Of a stretch of DNA of 44,270 nucleotides, positions 1-5,483 are shown piece by piece. The DNA is from Olavius sp. associated proteobacterium Delta 1 (GTDB lineage Bacteria > Desulfobacterota > Desulfobacteria > Desulfobacterales > JAFDCJ01): the NCBI GenBank assembly GCA_902749685.1, contig CACVKW010000011.1, positions 1 to 44,270 on the forward strand. The letters run 5' to 3'. Each line of letters starts with the position of its first letter. Position 1 is the first letter of the stretch. Both the position numbers and the translations under genes were made by a program. Below the pieces are notes generated by a model. It made no database searches. It was not told the origin of the DNA and saw only the letters and a program-made list of their open reading frames with translations.

Positions 1-329
1 CTGGATACTGGATGCTGGATGCTGGATGCTGGATACTGGATGCTGGATGCTGGATGCTGGATGCTGGATACTGGATGCTGGATACTGGATGCTGGATACT
101 GGATGCTGGATGCTCGATACTGGATGCTGGATACTGGATGCTGGATACTGGATGCTGGATGCTCGATGCTGGATACTGGATGCTGGATGCTGGATACTGG
201 ATGCTGGATACTGGATGCTGGATACTGGATGCTGGATGCTCGATGCTGGATACTGGATGCTCGATACTGGATACTGGATGTTTGATGCTGGATGCTCGAT
301 GCTGGATACTGGATGTTTGATGCTGGATT
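1..329. repeat. Perfectly phased heptamer tandem array, 47 units
   Basis: I counted 47 consecutive 7-base units with consensus CTGGATR and no insertion or deletion over 329 bases. The array runs off the left edge of the window. Variation is confined to the last base (A or G; T in the final unit) and to bases 1-3, with CTC variants at units 17, 24, 35, 38 and 43 and TTT variants at units 41 and 46. All three forward frames are open because 7 is not a multiple of 3, so the 88-109 residue ORFs here are an artefact of the repeat. Confidence 0.97.
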
Positions 330-389
330 ATAACAGACAGGCGTTCGGCGCATGACTCACGGCGCACGGCTAAAAAGGAGGGGTATAAG

Positions 390-460
390 GTTGAAGGTAG
401 ATGGTAGAAGGTGAGAACCTTTGGGATAGGGTGGGCTATTTCTGGTTTCTGTCTTCTGGT
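390..460. repeat. Two further heptamer arrays after the main array
   Basis: Four units of GTNGANG lie at 390-417 (the last one imperfect), and three units of TTCTGNN lie at 440-460. Both have the same 7-base period as the upstream array but unrelated words. The TTCTGNN word recurs as seven perfect units at 14388-14436. The rest of 330-571 shows no gene. A TTAATCCGC word near 480-491 is repeated in inverted orientation near 561-580. Confidence 0.85.
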
Positions 461-571
461 CAAATGCGAAGCATAAAATAATTAATCCGCTGAACCTTCG
501 AAAGCCTGATATTTTTGATGTGACAACAAACAACTTACAGCCTCCAAAGTTCTATTTTCTGGGCGGATTAA

Positions 572-1324
572 TTAGCGGATTAATTCCAGGAACACTTTGC
601 GGCTGTATTTGTGAAGCACCGGCGTTCCCATGCCGTGACGAATGGCTTTTAACGTCATCTTTTTATCAAGCGGCACGGTGCCGGCCAGCATGTGGACCGG
701 CAGGTGTTCGAAAGCATCTGGCACCATGGGCGTGCTGGGGCCCAGCATTACCGTCTTTGCTTTTTCACCGGCCTGGGCCAGGATTTCTTCGGTGCTGCTG
801 TTTAAAATGGAGGTGGAGGTCAAAAATAAAACTTCTGCCCAGTTTGCGAGATCATGGTAAAAATTGCCCTTGAGCGACAGCCCCCTGGATTCATCCAAAA
901 TCTTTAGAGAAACCTTTTTCTCCTCAAAAGTTTTCACCAGAGGACCAAAAAATCCGACCATGGCAACTTTTCTGCCTTTACCGATTTTAAACCGATCGAA
1001 CATAATTTCGTTGGTGTTGTCCTCAGGCAATTTCAGGGCTTTTTTATAATTGAGGGCATTAATTAGCGCCAACGCCATGCTTCTTTCAACGGTGTTATCA
1101 CTTTTAATTTTTTCAAGCAGCTGATCAGCTGATTTGCCTTCATAATCAATGTGCTTGTTCAAAACCATGCAGGACTTTTTGTCGCCGAAATAGGTGTATG
1201 ACATACCGATCCCGCCGTCGGAAGTTGTGACGGCGGTGTAGCCGAGGCCGAGACTTAATATGGAGACATTGACCTTTTGGGCTTGGTCTAAAAATAAATC
1301 GTAAAGCCTGGCGTTGAGTTTCAT
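572..1324 (-). CDS. DUF4213/DUF364 family protein (putative metal-chelation Rossmann-like)
   Basis: This 250-residue cytoplasmic protein matches the two-part DUF4213 plus DUF364 layout. The N-terminal part (about 1-90) includes the TAVTTSDGGIGMSY stretch. The C-terminal Rossmann-like part (about 105-245) carries VAMVGFFGPLV, a conserved Asn in STSILNSSTEEIL, and VMLGPSTPMVP. Family members are often annotated as putative heavy-metal chelation proteins and sit near metal or cofactor uptake genes, but no reaction is established. There is no signal peptide or membrane segment. The ATG at 1324 follows a purine-rich AAGGGGATAGGG stretch that can serve as a ribosome site. It is transcribed away from the small ORF at 1603. 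Family assignment is firm; function is not known. Confidence 0.85.
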   Translation of the reverse strand: MKLNARLYDLFLDQAQKVNVSILSLGLGYTAVTTSDGGIGMSYTYFGDKKSCMVLNKHIDYEGKSADQLLEKIKSDNTVERSMALALINALNYKKALKLPEDNTNEIMFDRFKIGKGRKVAMVGFFGPLVKTFEEKKVSLKILDESRGLSLKGNFYHDLANWAEVLFLTSTSILNSSTEEILAQAGEKAKTVMLGPSTPMVPDAFEHLPVHMLAGTVPLDKKMTLKAIRHGMGTPVLHKYSRKVFLELIR

Positions 1325-1518
1325 TGCCCTATCCCCTTGTACATCAAATGTCTTTTCCGAAGTCAGACGATTTCGTCATATGTCACTTTCCCGATAAATG
1401 CAAGCCGCAACAACTGTAAAAAAATAACATTTTTCAGCCGGCTCTCTTCGGACAGCCAATTTTTTTTAGAATTCGGATCGTTGTCTTTTAATAATTTGCG
1501 GCCCAAGCAGCAAATATC

Positions 1519-1548
1519 TTGACATTTATCCGGCTGAGGCTGTAGGTT
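1519..1548 (+). promoter_or_regulatory. Candidate sigma70-type promoter with inverted TTGACA flanks
   Basis: A consensus -35 TTGACA (1519-1524) is followed after 18 bases by TAGGTT (1543-1548), pointing toward the small ORF at 1603. The outer sequence is symmetrical: CTTGACA at 1518 is matched by TGTCAAG ending at 1562. The site could therefore be an operator or the core of two divergent promoters, the other serving the DUF364 gene. The -10 in the opposite direction is poor. Confidence 0.4.
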
Positions 1549-1602
1549 AAATTATTGTCAAGTATTCCCTGAATTTTGTTCTAAAATTCAGCTATTAGAT
1601 CG

Positions 1603-1803
1603 GTGTCGGACAATGTTATGAATGGTAACAAATTTCGTATTGGCGCCGGTACCCTGGCCATTTTATTTTTCTTGATTCATGCGGGGGCGCTCGTCCACGC
1701 CAGGGAGCCTTACCACATAATCTGGTCCGGCCACCTGGGCTGCCCGATAGTCGGCATCGGTCTGCTTGAGTTTTTTATCCGACAGTGGATGCTGAAAAGA
1801 TAG
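1603..1803 (+). CDS. Small hypothetical membrane protein
   Basis: This 66-residue ORF uses GTG at 1603, or an internal ATG at 1618 that gives 61 residues. Neither has a clear Shine-Dalgarno. It has one hydrophobic segment (about residues 16-32, IGAGTLAILFFLIHAGALVH) and a second weaker one (about 47-60), separated by a His/Trp/Cys-containing loop, with a basic C-terminus (RQWMLKR). That is a plausible two-segment inner-membrane miniprotein. A consensus -35/-10 pair lies about 55-84 bases upstream. I recognise no family. The antisense ORF at 1663-1905 lacks comparable features. Confidence 0.4.
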   Translation: MSDNVMNGNKFRIGAGTLAILFFLIHAGALVHAREPYHIIWSGHLGCPIVGIGLLEFFIRQWMLKR

Positions 1804-2113
1804 ATACGCTATAAACGCTTGAAACTTGCCCGGTGGCCAGGGGGCAGCAAGAATTACAACTAAAATTAAAAGGACTGGCGGATATCGGTTGGCTCTTTCC
1901 GGCATATTGGTAAAACGTCTACCTCATCGATATTTACTCTAAATGACCACATCCTATGGGATTGTAGCGCAATTTATTGACTATAGCCAATACAATCCCA
2001 ATTTGAGCGCATCAAATTCTAAAAAGGCTTTATCTTAAGAACAATATAAAGGTGCTGAATGGAATCCGGCTCAGATATCGAGTTGGCTGGAAAGCGCTGT
2101 TCTTTTCCAATAG
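1804..2113. other. Gene-free stretch with a 9-bp inverted repeat
   Basis: I see no coding sequence here. GGGATTGTA (1958-1966) is repeated in inverted form as TACAATCCC (1991-1999), with a 24-base loop and no U-tract on either strand. It could be a regulator site or a small hairpin. It lies downstream of both the small ORF and the HMA selenoprotein gene, which converge on it. Confidence 0.5.
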
Positions 2114-2437
2114 TCATTTATCCTTGGCAACTCCAGCCGTGCCCTGATAGGTATTTGCCCTTTTTAAGGCAGCTTCCATTTCACCAATTGTAACGGCAGT
2201 CGGATCATAATAGACCGTGTTGATCTCTTTAGAATTTTGCCAGCCGTTTTTAATTTTATTGACACCGTTGAGCCCTTCCAGGGCTGCTTTGCCGACATCA
2301 TATCAGTATACGTAAAACGTGGCCTTCTGCTCGGCGGCCTCCTGGGCATGGGCGCCCATATATCCGAAACCTAGCGACAGCAGAATCGCAATACCAAGAA
2401 AAAAGGATCTGATGGTTGGGTTTATTGTGTCGTGCAT
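2114..2437 (-). CDS. Periplasmic HMA-domain protein with in-frame UGA (probable selenoprotein)
   Basis: Read from ATG at 2437 to TGA at 2114-2116, this frame encodes 107 residues if the internal TGA at 2303-2305 (codon 45) is selenocysteine. Residues 1-31 are a signal peptide (FFLGIAILLSLGFGYMGAHA, cut before Q32). Residues 39-98 read as an HMA beta-alpha-beta-beta-alpha fold: TFYVYU, then YDVGKAALEGLNGV, then the INTVYYDP strand, then a TIGEMEAALKRA helix. U45 falls where the second Cys of the MerP-type CxxC sits; the first Cys position is Tyr42. AAAGGAG lies six bases before the ATG. A bSECIS-like hairpin follows the UGA at the right distance. The protein probably binds a soft metal or does thiol/selenol chemistry in the periplasm. 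The alternative is a Cys-to-stop nonsense mutation, since other genes here are decaying. Confidence 0.75.
2271..2285 (-). promoter_or_regulatory. Candidate bacterial SECIS element
   Basis: On the minus strand, AGCCCT-GGA-AGGGCT forms a perfect 6-bp stem with a 3-base apical loop starting with G. The loop begins 23 bases after the UGA. Published bSECIS models ask for a small apical loop with a G in its first two positions, a stem of at least 4 bp and a UGA-to-loop distance of about 16-37 bases. All of these are met. The hairpin lies inside the reading frame and encodes KAALEGL, so the codons are under double constraint. Confidence 0.65.
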
Positions 2438-2578
2438 GCGTGACTCCTTTCGATTTGTTGGGTTTGCCTCCTGAAATCAATCGGGTTGAATTTAATCTAA
2501 CGTTAAAAACCTGGGCCCTCGGAGCCAGGCCAGAGAAAATCCGCCGGAGGCCGACCGCAAGCGAATGCGATGGGGTGC

Positions 2579-2756
2579 TGGAATAATGGAATGGCTTACT
2601 CCGCCGAACTAGCTTTGGCTACGAAGGCTGGATTGGAATGTTGGGTTTGGCGGAATGTGATCTAATTTTATACTCGGCATTGATCATAAATTAATATTAG
2701 AAAAAGATCCGCTTTAGATTCCCAATATTCCATTTTCCCGCCATTCCATTATTCCA
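2579..2756. repeat. Intergenic element with 17-bp inverted arms (TGGAATNN octamer words)
   Basis: The arm TGGAATAATGGAATGGC at 2579-2595 is exactly inverted at 2740-2756. Each arm is two octamers of TGGAATNN type. The interior of about 145 bases has no ORF of note. The element sits between the HMA gene and the spondin gene, both on the minus strand. It resembles a MITE or REP-type relic. The TGGAGTNN arms at 23862-24093 are a close relative. Confidence 0.75.
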
Positions 2757-2802
2757 TTGGTTATCCAACGGCTAAAATAAATTTTCTAGGGTACTAACAA
2801 CG

Positions 2803-2821
2803 CCTGACCCTCTGGGCCAGG
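2803..2821 (-). terminator. Terminator-like hairpin after spondin gene
   Basis: Just past the stop codon at 2827, the minus strand forms CCTGGCCC-AGA-GGGTCAGG: an 8-bp stem with one G-U pair and a 3-base loop. The following CGTTGTTAG is only mildly U-rich, so this is either a weak intrinsic terminator or an mRNA-stabilising hairpin. Confidence 0.55.
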
Positions 2822-2826
2822 ATTCT

Positions 2827-3495
2827 TTACTTTACTTTTTTGACAACGATCTTTGCAACCGGATTTTGCCAGTCAAAGTCGGCAGCAGCCAGATCACCAT
2901 TGCCATGGATGCCGGAATGAACATAGACATATCCTTCGGCACCATCAGTGTCGCGAACCCCGCCGTTGCCGCAGGGCGGACCGGGGATGTAGTCACAATC
3001 TTCCGAGTTAACCTCACTGCCGGCATCATAAGCCCGGGCGAAATCCACCGAGTCTCCCCAATAACGGGCATATACGTTTCGTACGGCAAAAAAGGCATCA
3101 TTGGTAGTGACCAGCATCCCGGCTGCCGATATGCGCTGAAATCCGCGTCTGGTCTTGATTTGAACTGTCGCCGACAACCCCGGCAAAATGACATCGCCCG
3201 CCTCGTTAGCATCATAAACGGAACTCGACGCGTCGAGCTCATTCTTCAATTCGGTAGTGTCCGCATCCTCCGCCAGCGCGGCAAGTCCGGGCGTCGCCGG
3301 ATCTCCCAAACTGAAGAGCTTGAAACGACCGTTATGGCTGATGACAATCGGCGGACTGATGATCTGCCCCCGGGTAATGTTGGTAACGGTGACCTCGTAA
3401 ACGGATACCTTGTCTTTGGCGTGGGCCGTCCCAGCGGACAGTATACCGAACACCACGATCAGAGCAATCGCAATTCCTGCAGTCAAGCCTTTCAT
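2827..3495 (-). CDS. Secreted spondin-domain protein
   Basis: This 222-residue protein has a clear signal peptide (residues 1-26, GIAIALIVVFGILSAGTAHA, cleavage near A26). The mature part fits a bacterial spondin-N-type domain: VYEVTVTNITRGQIISPP, VISHNGRFKLFSLGDPATPG, LAALAEDADTTELKNEL, then LPGLSATVQIKTR and the acidic, Cys-containing C-terminal part (SEDCDYIPGPPCGNGG). Such domains are extracellular beta-sandwiches of unknown substrate in bacteria, thought to bind a ligand or matrix. An excellent ribosome site, AAGGAGG, precedes the ATG at 3495. It forms its own transcription unit with the hairpin at 2803-2821 at its end. The two Cys may form one disulfide. The 239-residue ORF on the opposite strand is a shadow. 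Confidence 0.85.
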   Translation of the reverse strand: MKGLTAGIAIALIVVFGILSAGTAHAKDKVSVYEVTVTNITRGQIISPPIVISHNGRFKLFSLGDPATPGLAALAEDADTTELKNELDASSSVYDANEAGDVILPGLSATVQIKTRRGFQRISAAGMLVTTNDAFFAVRNVYARYWGDSVDFARAYDAGSEVNSEDCDYIPGPPCGNGGVRDTDGAEGYVYVHSGIHGNGDLAAADFDWQNPVAKIVVKKVK

Positions 3496-3862
3496 AATTT
3501 TCCTCCTTTGATAAATGTGTTTTTAGGAAATCTTTCAACCAAGATGTTTTATGCAACTCTTAGGAGTTACCTACAAAGAGGTTAGCCACATAAAATCCCA
3601 GGGGCATCACGAAAAAATAATATTTTTATCACAGAGTAATTTTCCCGCCTTTAGAATCTGACATAACTGGATTGAATAAACCGAGCAGGCTCTTTGAAAT
3701 TGACAGGTAACTATGGGATGTTGATCAGGCGGATAAATCACCTAAAGTCAATAAGCCATCGGCGTTTTGGCCGCATGATCGCCTTTAAAAGGACGGAGTG
3801 AAACGACATCCATAAATCTTCAATTTTCAATTCCGGCTCGTCCGGATTAGGAGGTTTGAAAA
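3496..3862. other. Divergent intergenic region between spondin and permease genes
   Basis: No gene is seen. It must hold the promoters for the spondin gene (minus) and the permease (plus), but I could not pick a convincing -10/-35 pair. Near 3813-3832 is a copy of the CTTCAATTTTCAATTCC word family that also occurs at 18351 and 21661. The permease ribosome site AGGAGG is at about 3850. Confidence 0.5.
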
Positions 3863-5056
3863 ATGTTTTTAGACGAAATTTTAAAAATCGGCAATTTTAT
3901 CTTCGAGTCGTTCCGGCACATCTGGCCTTATCTAGTGGTGACAATTCCCCTGGCGGTGGCGATTCAGATGTCGGGGGCTTCGAAATATATTAAACGGGCA
4001 TTTGCGGCCAAGCCTTTTACGGCCATTATCCTGGCAACGGCGGTGGGGGCTTTCAGCCCATTTTGCTCCTGCGGCGTCATTTCGGTGATTGCATCGCTTC
4101 TGATCAGCGGAGTGCCGCTGGCGCCGGTGATGTCCTTTTGGATTGCTTCGCCTTCGATGGATCCGGAAATCTTTTTCTTAAGTGTCGGGATGATCGGATG
4201 GGAACTGGCGGTCTGGCGTCTGGTGGCCACATTGTTTTTAAGCTTCGGGGCCGGCCTTATTACCCATTTCGTAATGGTAAAAGGCTGGCTGGGGCAGCCG
4301 ATATTGCGCTCCCGGAAGTCCACCCCAGTGCAAAGCACATTTGAGCTAATAAAAAAGGGGTGGAATCAACTTAAGACCCGGGTCCGTGAGTCACCTCCGG
4401 CAAAGCATCCCGTTGTGCCGGTTGGGTCGCCTTCAGATACTTTACTGCAATTGGTATCGGTATTGCAGCCGTCAAGCTTCGTAATTTCGCCTGCCGGAGC
4501 GCCTCTTTGCGAGTCGTGCTCATCAGAGGCGGCAGTGTCCCCGGTACGGCAATTCCCGTCTGCTGTAAATTTTAGTACTGCCTCAAACGAAGCCTGCCGC
4601 AATAGTCAGCCGGTTGAAAGCGCTGGTTGTGACAATGCAACTTCGTTTAAAAGGCGGTTGTTTAAAGAGACGCTGAGCGCAACCTGGATGGTCGGCAAAT
4701 TTATGGCGCTGGCTTTCATTTTGGAGGCCCTGATTACTTTGTATGTTCCCGCAAGCTGGATAGCCGGTTCATTGGGCTCCCAATCGCCGATGGCCATTTT
4801 TACCGCGGCTTTGCTGGGCGTGCCGGCCTATACCACGAGCTTAACGGCGCTGCCGATGATCAGCGGTTTGCTGGCCCAGGGTATGAACCCGGCCGCGGCC
4901 CTTGCCTTTTTAATTGCCGGACCCATCACGACCCTGCCGGCCATGGCGGCTGTCTGGCCGCTGGTGTCGCGCCGGATTTTTGTGCCATATGTATCATTTG
5001 CATTGGTGGGAGCTGTTTTGGCGGGATTATGCTACCGACTGGCGGCCAGCGGGTAA
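3863..5056 (+). CDS. ArsP/DUF318-type permease with FCSCG motif
   Basis: This 397-residue integral membrane protein belongs to the DUF318 permease superfamily, which includes ArsP (organoarsenical efflux) and uncharacterised metal or thiol-linked exporters. Two blocks of hydrophobic segments are visible: residues about 19-145, with the family's FCSCG signature at 67-71 (Cys68, Cys70), and about 275-395, with the internal-repeat counterpart GVPAYTTSLTALPMISGL. They are separated by a hydrophilic loop of about 120 residues containing several Cys (CESC near 214, then ACRN and GCDN). GCP-type first Cys pairs and Cys-bearing loops suggest soft-metal or metalloid handling. AGGAGG precedes the ATG closely. 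It lies 1.4 kb from the HMA protein gene, on the other strand. The substrate is unknown. Confidence 0.85.
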   Translation: MFLDEILKIGNFIFESFRHIWPYLVVTIPLAVAIQMSGASKYIKRAFAAKPFTAIILATAVGAFSPFCSCGVISVIASLLISGVPLAPVMSFWIASPSMDPEIFFLSVGMIGWELAVWRLVATLFLSFGAGLITHFVMVKGWLGQPILRSRKSTPVQSTFELIKKGWNQLKTRVRESPPAKHPVVPVGSPSDTLLQLVSVLQPSSFVISPAGAPLCESCSSEAAVSPVRQFPSAVNFSTASNEACRNSQPVESAGCDNATSFKRRLFKETLSATWMVGKFMALAFILEALITLYVPASWIAGSLGSQSPMAIFTAALLGVPAYTTSLTALPMISGLLAQGMNPAAALAFLIAGPITTLPAMAAVWPLVSRRIFVPYVSFALVGAVLAGLCYRLAASG

Positions 5057-5483
5057 GCAGGCGTATTTTTTCTATCAACACGGTCGATTCTTCGGTCTGT
5101 ACTCGGATTCCCCGCGTTATCTTTTCCAAAAGACGGGTATTACCCCAATAAGGATGGGTCTGAACTGGTCCCAAGAAGGTCAAATGCGGGTTGGTGGCAC
5201 ATAACATTTGGCGAAGCAAAGTGGGAGATAGGTACAGTTAATTTTCGTTTTAGATCCGATGCTGATATGGTTGATCATTCATCATGTCTTGAGTAAATAA
5301 AATGGCCTGAAAGGGTTGATATGTGCATCGGACTGTTATATTACCAGGTCTAATGAATGACTTGGTTGTTAAGACAACAGAATTTTTACATATGGTTGTT
5401 AAGTTCTCACAATTGCTCATCACCACCGCGCTGAGCGGACGCGGCTAAACCGCGCCGCAGATCCAGGCGTTGGACCGGCAGAC
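5057..5483. promoter_or_regulatory. Kinase leader: 11-mer direct repeat and GC-rich hairpin
   Basis: There is no gene. TGGTTGTTAAG occurs at about 5363 and again at 5393, 30 bases apart and so on the same helix face, which is suitable for paired regulator sites. Next, 5435-5458 folds as GCGG-(bulged A)-CGCGG, loop CTAAA, CCGCG-CCGC: a strong 9-bp stem ending 25 bases before the ATG of the histidine kinase. No U-run follows, so it looks more like a leader structure than a terminator. The kinase has no obvious Shine-Dalgarno. Confidence 0.4.

Noticed and set aside
1..329. CRISPR array
   Set aside because: There are no spacers; units are contiguous 7-mers and no cas gene is present.
12..355. 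Three overlapping ORFs of 88-109 residues over the left-edge array
   Set aside because: They are translations of the same heptamer in all three frames; the period of 7 gives open frames without selection.
2164..2480. Two 60-residue minus-strand ORFs in the HMA gene region
   Set aside because: They are out-of-frame readings on either side of the in-frame UGA; the correct frame is the 107-residue selenoprotein.
2866..3585. 239-residue plus-strand ORF opposite the spondin gene
   Set aside because: The minus-strand frame has a signal peptide, a ribosome site and a recognisable domain; the plus frame has none of these.
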